Below are positions 1 through 37,848 of a stretch of 64,000 bases of DNA, piece after piece; positions within the stretch are counted from its first letter, which is position 1, and every line of letters begins with the position of its first letter. Where the stretch lies: positions 26,268,728 through 26,332,727 of the forward strand of contig NC_134676.1 of NCBI RefSeq assembly GCF_030463565.1. Reading direction: 5' to 3'. The stretch is from Pelecanus crispus. Taxonomy: Eukaryota; Chordata; Aves; Pelecaniformes; Pelecanidae. The notes below the pieces were generated by a model. The model ran no database searches, was not told where the DNA came from, and saw nothing but the letters and a program-made list of their open reading frames with translations. Both the position numbers and the translations under genes were made by a program.

Positions 1-1408
1 TATAATTATTTACGGAGTTTAGACAGACTCTATCAATCTATCTTTATTCCTTTGTTCCCTTAAATGTACAAAAATAATGCATTTTCTCGGAGAATGTCTG
101 TCGTGACAGTGGGTGTGTTTCCCTACACTGAAAGTCACCCCTACACCCCCCCAAATCAGTTCCCCCATCTCATGGTTAGGAAAAATAAGTAGCTCTTAAT
201 CCCTTGATACCAGTGAGCCAGACTGCTGCCCCTCACTCTGCCCCTTCTGGCCATGTGCACTTCTCTGTTTGTGTCGCCCGCTGCAGCCTTGTGAAAGCCT
301 TGGCCCCGCAGCCACCGCCAGTCTCCAAATACTTTCAGTGACGTAGTCTTCAACCTTGCGGTTACCCACATACCAGATGCTGCTGACTAGTCTGTATCCA
401 TATAGCTAGCTGGCAGGTCATCTGGAGTGTGGAGTCACGCAAAGTGAGGAAGTAAACCTCATGATTTGGGATAGGGTGGAAGGGCCTCCTTGCAGCATCC
501 TGTGCTCAGAGGGGCTCTATAGGCGTCACGTATGCTGTGCTGCAGTCTGGTACTCTGCCTCTCACCGTGTGACTTGCCATGGCTTCCTTTGCTTGGCCCC
601 ACACATCAGTGACTTAAGTACAAAAATGGGAGGCAGAGTGAACGGTAAATTGCAATTGCAGTGCTCTGGAGTTTACCTTCAGACGGGTTATGAAATCCCA
701 GTTAAGCGCACACAAAGTTTATTTAAAAAATTTAGACTGGGGAAAAAAGAGAACATATTGGAGGGCTTCAGGTAGAAGAGAGGATATAACCGTGCTGTGA
801 GTTTCAATGATCAGAAGACTTTCAAGGACAGAAAAAGAGCCATATGTTTTTCTATTGCATGCTATGTCTACTACTAGTTTGCATCAATAACAAAGTTACA
901 TCTCAAATTGAGAATAAGATATTAAGTATTTTAGTGGATTTTAGATTAGATTCCTAGAATTATCTTCTGGTTTTATATTCCTGAAATCTTCTGAGCCATA
1001 AATAGAGCAAATCTTCTTTGGTTAAATTTAATAATTCCCCTTTTTCAATCCAGAATGGCACAGTAAGAATGTTAACTGTGTTATCTTGTGTTTGAGGCAA
1101 ACTTTATTTCATGTGTTTCTAAAAAAAAAAAAAAATCCTCTAAATTCCTCTGTTTAAAATAGGGGTGGAGTGCAAGCACCTCTAAGAAATTCAAAGCACC
1201 GCTTTTTTTTTGCCTCTATGTATTGACAATTGGATCTAAAACAATACTTCCCTTTCTCCTCTTTCCCCCATCTCGCCTACTTGAAACACTGCTGTGAATT
1301 TCAAGGGTTTGCAAATTAAAAATTAAAAACCAGACAGCTTTTGAGAGATTTTAATAGGAATAATCTTTTTTAAAGGCCTTTTTTAACCATAATCTTTCTT
1401 TCTTACAG
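1..1408 (+). other. CENPH: Intron sequence of CENPH (presumed last intron)
   Basis: No exon could be recognised here. The stretch ends in a polypyrimidine tract and an AG at 1407-1408 just before the last CENPH exon, so it is read as the last CENPH intron. The preceding CENPH exon, expected to end near the residues VFQ in the human protein, was looked for and not found, so it probably lies before the window. The open frames at 156-371 and 461-775 look random. Confidence 0.6.
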
Positions 1409-1501
1409 AATATCATAATTGGAAGCAGAGTTAATTGGGCAGAAGATCCATCTTTAAAGGCAATTGTTCTACAGCTTGAAAAAAATGTCTATTTTCTGTG
1501 A
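1409..1501 (+). CDS. CENPH: Centromere protein H, last coding exon (partial gene)
   Basis: CENP-H is a coiled-coil subunit of the constitutive centromere-associated network (with CENP-I, -K and -M) at the inner kinetochore. The exon follows a clear acceptor (ttcttacag) and encodes 30 residues ending at TGA 1499-1501. The core reads SRVNWAEDPSLK followed by IVLQLEKNV, which matches from memory the human CENP-H C-terminus (SKVNWAEDPALK, EIVLQLEKNV). The last residues differ: YFL here and DMM in human. The position directly before MRPS36 on the same strand matches human gene order. The rest of the gene lies upstream of the window. Confidence 0.9.
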   Translation, partial: NIIIGSRVNWAEDPSLKAIVLQLEKNVYFL

Positions 1502-2353
1502 GTCAAGAGAAACAGTGTTTAATTTTATACAGTCTATGTAATTAAAGTACTAAACTTGACAGATTTAATATGCATCATGAAAGCATTTTTTAAGAATTTG
1601 AAAATTTAACCTTTCTGGAAGTTTGTGCTCTCTCTAGAGACTCAGAACATGGCCACGCAACTCTCTGAAGTGAAATTGAATTCCTGGTACACAAGAAATG
1701 TTTGAACACGTAGTTTCATCAGCTACGCCATCTGAAGAGCCACTTCATAGCTGTCCTGTCCCACGTCCTCATCTCCCTCTGAAAGGCAGCGATAACACAC
1801 GGCAGAAGAATAATCTATGTATTTCGAGCTTTTATATAAAAGTGGGTGTCTGTCCTCTGCCCCTGTGGAAAGCCCAAGCTAGAAAACTTAGTTAAGTCAG
1901 TCTTTGGGGTTTTTTGCTTCTTTCTTTCTTATTAAAGCATTATGTATAATTTTAAACACCTTATGCTCTATTGTAACAATCAGCTGTGACTGTGCTGTAT
2001 GCTGTTTAGTTAAGCAGAGCATCCAGCAGTAGATGCAACCTGTAGATGCCATCCCGTGTAGCAAAACATGACAACCTTAGGGAAAATGAGTGTAAAATGG
2101 TAAGAGGTGACTTCATGCTACCGACTGTGCAGCTAAGCAGTATTTTAAATGTATTTTTTTTAATTGACAATTGCCATTTTTGTTTTATGCGTGAAGAAAA
2201 TTGAGCAAATCATAGCGTCTGACATGTTAAAGCGTTGTCATTTGTACTTGGCGAGTGAATAGCGTCTTCTAAAAGGTGGACGGGACGTGTCTTGCTCGAA
2301 TAAAAATAAAACACAGACTTCCTGGGATTTTTGTTTTTATTTTGCCACAGCCC
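1502..2353 (+). other. CENPH 3' UTR and CENPH-MRPS36 intergenic region
   Basis: This AT-rich stretch after the CENPH stop holds the candidate poly(A) signals and no recognisable coding sequence. The open frame at 1698-1895 has no family resemblance. The GC-rich MRPS36 promoter begins at its end. Confidence 0.6.
1541..1546 (+). terminator. CENPH: Candidate CENPH poly(A) signal ATTAAA
   Basis: ATTAAA lies 40 bases after the CENPH stop codon. A second ATTAAA lies at 1931-1936. Either could direct 3' end formation. Usage cannot be told from the sequence. Confidence 0.4.
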
Positions 2354-2435
2354 CAGCGCCGGGCCCCGCCCACGGCGGCAGAGGCCCCGCCCATGAGGGC
2401 GGGGCCTCTGCCGCCGTGGGCGGGGCCCGGCGCTG
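2354..2435. repeat. Perfect 39-bp inverted repeat with 4-nt loop in the MRPS36 promoter
   Basis: Arm 2354-2392 is the exact reverse complement of arm 2397-2435; I checked every base. The loop is ATGA at 2393-2396. Each arm holds two GC-box-like stretches (ccccgccc or its complement), so the palindrome gives four symmetrical Sp/KLF-type sites. The right arm ends 43 bases before the MRPS36 start codon, so the structure may lie in the core promoter or partly in the 5' UTR. If transcribed, it would fold into a very stable hairpin. Confidence 0.95.
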
Positions 2436-2478
2436 CCGCTCAGACGCGGGCGGCGGGGCGCGGCGGCCGGGGGTCACC

Positions 2479-2517
2479 ATGGGCAGTAAGATGGCGGCCG
2501 CCACTAGGGTCGTTCAG
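2479..2517 (+). CDS. MRPS36: MRPS36 coding exon 1
   Basis: The exon encodes MGSKMAAATRVVQ and ends on a codon boundary before the donor GTAACG. Confidence 0.95.
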
Positions 2518-5500
2518 GTAACGGCGCTCGGCACACGGCCCGGGGCGGGAGCGGGGACCCGACGGGTGGGCCAGGGCCGGGAGCCCGGCTCGGGCGGCGG
2601 GCCTCGGCTGGCGTGCGGCCGCCGGGGCCTGAGGAGCCGCCGGGGAGGCCGGTGTCCTTGGGGCGGGGGAAGAGGCTCGCCCGGTGTCGCCGGTCCTTTG
2701 ATGCCGGTGCCTGGTTCTCTGCTACCGAAGGATGCTACAGGGCAGCCCGCAGCCTTTTGTGCGCGGTTCGAGGGGAGGGCGCTAGGCGGCAGCTCCTTTC
2801 TAAGCCGTTCTTCTTCAAGGTGAAAGTGAGACGTGGAGGCTTCTTCAAAAGGCATGTTTCAAAAACAAGCTGTGTGGCTTCGACTAGCAAGCTTTATAAT
2901 TTATATCTTTTTTTTTTTTTCGTAATGGAGCTCGTCAATCCCGTCCACCCACCTGAACTAACATCTACAGGCAGAGCACAGCTGGCAATTGCATGTGGTG
3001 AAACTTCATAATTGTATTTACGGGACTGTGGGAGCTGTTTCTGCAGACACACACCCTGATTGCTCTGAGAAAAGGAAGCGAACGCTTTTTTGTGCTCAGG
3101 ACTTTAGGGTGGAGGAATGCCTTTAAAGGTGAAATTTCTCCATGGGTGAACATAGAACAAGTACTAAGTTTATCAGAGTGGTGATACAGAAAGCAGTGGT
3201 ATAGAAGTGGTTGTTTGATACGTTGTATGTTCCATTTTATTATTGTGACGGTAATGTGTGTCTAGAAATATATTTTACTCTCCCTGTTTCTCCTACTGCC
3301 TTGCCTTGTTCTAGGTAGTCAAGCCGCATACTCCATTAATTAAGTTCCCGGACAGAAAAAGTAGTCCCAAACCTAAAAGTAAGTTATTTAATCTCTATAT
3401 ACAACTTGCGCCACCTTTCTTTGCATTAACTGTTTTATATAAGGACCAGCACACGATTTTTCTGCTTCAACTACACGACTGATTTTGACCAGGGCTTCTG
3501 AAACATAGTTGTTCTAGTTTGAAGGCAACGCTTTGACTCTTCTTTTTCGGACTCTACAACTGTGGGAATACACATAATACATGCATGTCTTTACTTCTTG
3601 GTCAAGGCAGATTCACAAAGATTTCTAGTGTTGCTTTTCTACTTATATATAAAGTCCCGTTTTTCCAAATACTAATCTTTGCCTGAAATGATTGTGCCCA
3701 AGTCAGTTTGAAGCAGCTTTAGGTATTCGGTGATATTTGCAGAAATGATGTTGCATTTTCCTCATCTCTTCTTAGTTGGAGTATGCGATGTCTGTGGTAT
3801 TTAAAACCCCAACTATTGCTGGGAGGTCCATCCCACTGCAGATTTTAAGAAGTGTTTCCTTGTGCTACTAATTAATGCTGAGAAAAAATTTCATTTCATT
3901 GCAATCTTTGACATTAATTATTATACTTGTAGCTGTGTTGATATTTTATAGGATTCCCAATACTGTGACATTTGGACATCAATGTTATATGAGTGATACG
4001 TTGTTTTAATACTCCTTTTGAGTCAACAAAGCATTTGAAACTAAAGTAGGAGACGTCTTGAGAAGCTCTGTTATGTTATTCTCGCCTGTTTAGAAATTAT
4101 ACTGTACCATGTTATTTGCCACAGCATTATCCCATTTGTGTCTTAGCTTTAAGTTTAGTTTATCCATTAACATTACAAAGTATCTACAGTGCGCATCAGT
4201 GCCACTTCTGACTTACCTGCAAACTCTTCAGGAGCTGTTTTCTGCAATAACTTTCTGTAAGAATTCTGTATGTTGTGCACAATTCGGCCAAATGCACCAC
4301 CTCTCATGCCAGTGAACTGCTTTCTCAAAGGCTTGAAACCATGTTACTTATCTCTTGTTTATCCCTGCATCAGAAGATTTTTGTGACTGTATCTTTCAAG
4401 TGTGTTAGACTTTTCTACCTTAATCAGGTAGAGTCATCTCATTAGTGAATTGCAATCTACCTCATCTTGGTTGAATGCTCTAGCAGTAACCGTGTTTCAC
4501 TGGACTGGACTGTTTCTTCTGCGTAGCCAAACAGAGGTCTGCAGATCAAGACTAAACTTTTAGGGACATGGGTGCTTGAAAGGCCAGCCAAATTCTTTTA
4601 CCATATTACTACTGCAACACAACGGTCTCAAACTGGGAAGGGAAACATGGTAGAGACTGTATCTGAGCTAAAGCAACAGCAGTATTAAGTCAGGTACTTT
4701 TGAGTCTTGACTTCCCATGTTTTTAATTTATTTTAATTAATTAATTTAATCCTCTAGACATTTTTGTGGTGTATGAAACAAACTTGGAGAAACTGTTTCT
4801 TGTTTTTTCATATATAAGGTGTGTTATTTCTCGAAACAAAAATACTTTGCCCCCTGTTCAGAATGTGCTCCTTCTGATGGCCTCTCTTCCACCTCACTCT
4901 GTTCTGGCCCTTCCATTGTCAGGGACCACCTGATCAACTTGGGACTTTCAGATACAGTCTTCTGACTGAGAACTTCTAAATATGCCTCTCAATGGTGGCT
5001 TTTTTTTTGTTTGTTTTAACCAGTGTTGGTTTGATCGCACTGCTGCAGGTGTTTGACATCCCAATCCTGCCATTGACTCTCACTCACTATAGCTAAAACT
5101 GTCTCCTTGGTCCTGCTGGAGGCAGGAGGGAGAGAGGCAGGCAATGCTGTGGTATTTTAACTCCTCACATTCTTTGACCCATCCAGTCTTGATGCTGCTT
5201 GTTTTGTAATTATATAGTCCCTCTGTCCCAGCTGTTTAGATGTTGCATTTGTCTTGCTCATTTTTCAGGAGCACTGAGAGGGTCTTCCTGTGGAAGCATT
5301 CTGCTTTATCAGGTGTTTTAACCTTATACATAGAGGTCTGAGTGCTTACGAAGTAAACATTGCTGTGAGACTCTGTCCTGCCAGGTGGAGTAACTGCATA
5401 CTTCCATTGTAAAATCGGCCATGGTGGGACAGGCCTAAGGTTCAGAATGCTGACTTTGACAACACTGCCCTTTTGTCATCTGTTCTCCTGTCCTCAAACT

Positions 5501-7650
5501 CAAGGCACCTTCTCTAATGTGCATTCCTTAAACCTACCTCCTGGCCCTCACCTGTAAAGTACTTCATGTACTCCTTGGTCAATTTCATGAACATTGATTG
5601 CTGATGCCCGATACTTGGTGGTCATCCTGCATGTCATTAACAAAATTTGATACGATGCCATTTTGTGATACTAAAAATGGGTACAGTGCTGCATTGCATG
5701 TTGTGGTATGACGTAGCTGTGAGCTTTATCTTTCTGTAAGCCTCTACCTCTTTTTCCCTTGTCTGTCTTTACAGTCACAGAAAACAAAAAGCATCATCTT
5801 AGTGGATCTTAGTTACTTATCTTAGTTATCTGTCTATGTAATTGCCTCCACCCACACATTTATGATACTTTGTGCTTTTTCTGTAAGTACAGCTTCCCAG
5901 TGAAAAAGCCTTTGTTAGGATATATGCTGATTTGTGTTCTGTTTCTACATCGGTATGTCTGCCACTCAGACTTTCACTGTCAGAATTGTTTCACTATGCT
6001 CTTGAGATATTTAACAACAATAAAAATAGGTTGTGAGAAGTAGAGTGTCTTAATTCTTTTAAGTACTTGTTATAATGAAAAAAGTGTCAATAACTGGTAA
6101 CTTTTACTGGCTGCTCATTAGTTAATGTTACAGTTGTCTTACATTTCTGTAAATGGTTTTGTAATCTGGGTTTCAGTACAGGAATCTCTACAAGCAAGTG
6201 TGCCATCTCTCCATGCTTCAAAAGCACAAGAGTCTGTAGGAGGCAGATCGCCGGCATTTCAAAGTATTTCACCTGTTAGTAGAGTACAAGGTACACCAGA
6301 CACCTCTGAATTAGCAAGAACCTTACCTCAGAAATACAGAAGGAAACTTATGTCAGATGACGAGATTGAATATATTCAAGTAAGTTTCCTATATTGGTAT
6401 GTATTGGCTGTGTCTACCTAGCATTTAGCTTATTTCTACACCTTCTTCAAAGTTTCAAATGCGGTATTGCACTGCAATTCTTGGTAAGGGTGCGCTCCCA
6501 GCTTTCACAGCTTTGATGCGCAACACCCAAACTACAAATTCTTAATACACAAGGTACCCAACTCTCACTAATTAGTAGCTTGTGGTAGTAGCTGAGTGGA
6601 GAGATACGGACTTAAAACAGGCATGCAGATAGCTAGCAATAGCCGTAGCCTACGTTAGTCGCCCTCACTACCTGTTTGTAACAGCTGTTTAATGTGTCAT
6701 TTGTATGTGCTGGACAGGAGGACAGGAGTCTGCTCTTAGACCAGCAAAGGCTAAAGTCCAAAATATTTCTCAAACTAGTTTTTATAAGTTATTTATTAGT
6801 AAGTGAACTCCTGTATTTCTAGTAGTGGAAACATTTTATTAAACTTGATATAAATATTTTCTGCAATATTTGCAAATCTGGCATTGTACATGAAAGGCAA
6901 GAAAACAATGCTTTTTTTCTGTAACAATTCTCAGCTGTAAACACTGATGCATAAAAAGGGAGAATGGACAAAATTTGAAGAACTTGTGAGATGGGCGCAA
7001 GTTTGAAATTAAAAGATGCTTGAATAGCTTTGTTAAATGATAAGGACACCTACAGTGTAATCATGTTAGTAGAGGAAATCAGTTTTCCTGCATGAATGTG
7101 GGTAGGGTATTATAATTAGAAATAAAACAAGTTAGTTCCCATAGTAATACACTTCTTGACCTCTACCATAAATTTTCTAACGGTGAGGTAAGTTGTAAAA
7201 TAATGTTGTTGGCAAAATAATGAATTGAATACCTTTCTCATTTCTTGTAAAGATTGTAATGGCTCAGCTTGGCTTTGTTTTTACTTTGCACTTTGGAATT
7301 TGGGCAGTGAAAATAGTTCTAAAACTTGCGTTCACTGCTGCTGTGTTTGTCAGACCTTTCAAAAGTGAGTTGAGTCAGGTTTCTTCAGAGTGGGAGAAGT
7401 GGAAGCAGCTGTGATCTTTTTGTGTTCTCCCCTGAAAAAATGGAGCTGCTCCTGGTAGATGCTGATATTTGACACTCTGTGCATGTTCTTACACAGATTA
7501 AAAATCAATGTATAAATGAGAAATTAAAACTAGAACTTTGTCTGTTAGTCTGTAACAGTGCAAAAGAAGATTTGATCTCCATTTCCTGTTCTTCTGGTGG
7601 AATATATTTAACTGTCTGCTTCTCTTTTACAGCGTGGAGGTCCAGAATAA
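2479..7650 (+). CDS. MRPS36: MRPS36 / KGD4: 2-oxoglutarate dehydrogenase complex adaptor (complete, 4 exons)
   Basis: Coding exons are 2479-2517, 3315-3378, 6177-6379 and 7633-7650, giving 107 codons (human 103) and stop TAA 7648-7650. The N-terminus MGSKMAAATRVVQ, the exon 2 block VVKPHTPLIKFPDRK and the C-terminal block LPQKYRRKL, ending in IQRGGPE, match the human protein from memory. The middle part, an S/P-rich linker, is diverged. The protein was first listed as a mitoribosomal small-subunit protein. It is now known as KGD4, a matrix protein that tethers E3 (dihydrolipoamide dehydrogenase) to the E1-E2 core of the oxoglutarate dehydrogenase complex. ATG 2479 is preferred because it has a strong context (caccATGg); an in-frame ATG lies at 2491. 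All introns are GT-AG. Confidence 0.95.
2488..2498 (+). promoter_or_regulatory. YY1-type motif AAGATGGCGGC overlapping the MRPS36 coding start
   Basis: The bases match the classic YY1 consensus exactly and contain the second in-frame ATG. YY1 sites of this form are common just downstream of transcription starts in ribosomal and mitochondrial protein genes, which suggests a short 5' UTR. Binding is inferred. Confidence 0.65.
3315..3378 (+). CDS. MRPS36: MRPS36 coding exon 2
   Basis: The exon follows acceptor ttctag and encodes VVKPHTPLIKFPDRK, then SSPKPK plus one base. Donor is GTAAGT at 3379. Confidence 0.95.
6177..6379 (+). CDS. MRPS36: MRPS36 coding exon 3
   Basis: The exon follows acceptor tttcag at 6176. 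The alternative AG four bases downstream would break the frame. It encodes the variable linker and the conserved TLPQKYRRKL block. Donor is GTAAGT at 6380. Confidence 0.9.
7633..7650 (+). CDS. MRPS36: MRPS36 coding exon 4 (RGGPE, stop)
   Basis: Only 18 coding bases follow acceptor ttttacag: RGGPE and TAA, identical to the human end. Confidence 0.93.
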   Translation, partial: RGGPE

Positions 7651-7695
7651 GTATGGACGACAGTTCATTGGCCACTGCTGAAGTATTGTATTCAC

Positions 7696-7751
7696 AATAA
7701 AGGCTTTTCCTTAATATTATAAATGATTGTGTACTTAACAGCTTTAATAAA
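7696..7751 (+). terminator. MRPS36: MRPS36 poly(A) signals
   Basis: AATAAA occurs at 7696-7701, 46 bases after the stop codon, and again at 7746-7751. Both are well placed for a short 3' UTR. Confidence 0.75.
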
Positions 7752-7994
7752 ACCCCGTATGAAGGGTCAGAAGGTTGATGCAGCACACCATATATTGTGA
7801 TTGAGAAGGATTTTCAGTTGCTGGCTAACTAGCAATTGAATATACCTGATGTCCACACCATTAAAGTATTTTTCTAATAAGCCACTTGCAAACTGGACAA
7901 CAGAACTGGGTGATTTTGGTTTTCTACTTAGAAAGATTCGGATGTCTCATCAGGAATGATTTTACGGGCTGGGGAGGGGCACTGAAGTATTCTC

Positions 7995-8035
7995 TCAAGG
8001 TCCCTTCCAAACCAAAGCATTCTATGATTCTGTTC
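7995..8035 (+). mobile_element. CR1 LINE, 3' tail fragment
   Basis: The bases aaggtcccttccaaacc, followed by attctatgattctg, are the typical 3' end of avian CR1. Only about 40 bases remain, between MRPS36 and CDK7. Confidence 0.75.
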
Positions 8036-8347
8036 TCAGAGATCATCGAGACGTTGCGGTTGTTCTCAGCAGTTACACAGCTTCGGCCGGGCGGTTGCAT
8101 CGCAGCCGTTTTCCCTGAATATCAGATCTGAGCTTGGGAGCAAAATAAGCACAGGTTCTTCCGGGATGATTTAAGTCGTTAAGCTGTTTCAGCAGACAGC
8201 CCTTGGGGCCAAGTACAGTTAGTTACCAGTCCGCAGTACACCTCATCTGAAGGCGTCCCTTTATACTAAAATGGTGGCTGTCGCCCTTAGCTACGGCCTT
8301 TGACCGGCTCAGAGGAAAGCGAGCTCCTGCCGCGGGCAGGTACGGCC

Positions 8348-8371
8348 GGGGCCGGGGCCGGGGCCGGGGCC
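8348..8371 (+). repeat. (GGGGCC)4 hexanucleotide repeat, G-quadruplex-capable
   Basis: Four exact GGGGCC units sit about 345 bases upstream of the CDK7 start codon. The four G4 runs with 2-base loops fit the G-quadruplex rule. Confidence 0.9.
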
Positions 8372-8715
8372 GCCTCTCCCCCTCCCCTTCCCCCTCCCCT
8401 CCCTGCCTGCCCCCCGTCACGGGGGTGACGGCACTCCGCCTCTTCCTCCACCCCCCTCACCCCGCCCCGCACGGGCCTCCGTCGCGTCGGCGCGGAGGGG
8501 GCGGAGCCTCTGCGGCTCTCGCGAGGCGCCGCCGGCTGCGCGCGCCGGGGGCGGGGCGAGGGGCGCGGTGACGCCGGCGGTTGCCAGGAGCGGGGCCGGA
8601 AGCGGGGCGGGGCGCTGGCGGCGTTAAAGCCCCCGTCGCGGCCTCGCGGCTCCTCCGCCAGTGTCCCCCGTCCCCCCCCCCCCCTCCCCCCACCCTCCCG
8701 CCGGTGGCGGCGACG

Positions 8716-37420
<28,705 letters not shown>

Positions 37421-37590
37421 TTGCTGTGGATCGAGGATGAAAATGAATGAAAATGGCCCGAGTCCCAACCATTGAAAATACGCTGCAATAGTCACTGAAT
37501 GGGTTATTTCGTAATATTTTCATATGTAAAATGTGAATTTAGTATTTCTTTACTGAAACAGAGGTTTCATTAACCCTACTTCTTTTTTTG

Positions 37591-37596
37591 AATAAA
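37591..37596 (+). terminator. CDK7: CDK7 poly(A) signal AATAAA (proximal)
   Basis: AATAAA lies 171 bases after the CDK7 stop codon. Confidence 0.7.
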
Positions 37597-37842
37597 AGCA
37601 TTTTTAAGCAAAACAAGAAGATTCCTTTCTGTGGTTTGCTGTCTCCTTACTTTGACTCGTGCTTTGAGGTAGTAACTGTCAAAACTACTTGCTGGCTACA
37701 GATTTACACAGACTTAATTTTGCAGAACCTTTATGCTGAATCACATGCTATCCTCTACAGACACACCCTAAGGAAGAAAACTCCAAATAACACCCTTCTC
37801 ACGTGCAGCTCAAATGTGCATAGGATTGTCTCCTAGCCCCAT

Positions 37843-37848
37843 AATAAA
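37843..37848 (+). terminator. CDK7: CDK7 poly(A) signal AATAAA (distal)
   Basis: A second AATAAA lies 423 bases after the stop. It could give a longer 3' UTR. Confidence 0.5.

Larger units (their letters stand above)
2340..2700 (+). promoter_or_regulatory. MRPS36: CpG-rich promoter and exon 1 region of MRPS36
   Basis: GC content and CpG density rise sharply from about 2340 to about 2700, spanning the inverted repeat, the first coding exon and the start of intron 1. GC boxes are present and no TATA box is evident. This is the usual form of a housekeeping promoter. The transcription start cannot be placed from the sequence. Confidence 0.75.

Noticed and set aside
2276-2855. Open frames of 81-178 codons over the MRPS36 promoter
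   Set aside because: They arise from the GC-rich palindrome and island. Only the MRPS36 frame starting at 2479 is continued by exon 2 with correct phase.
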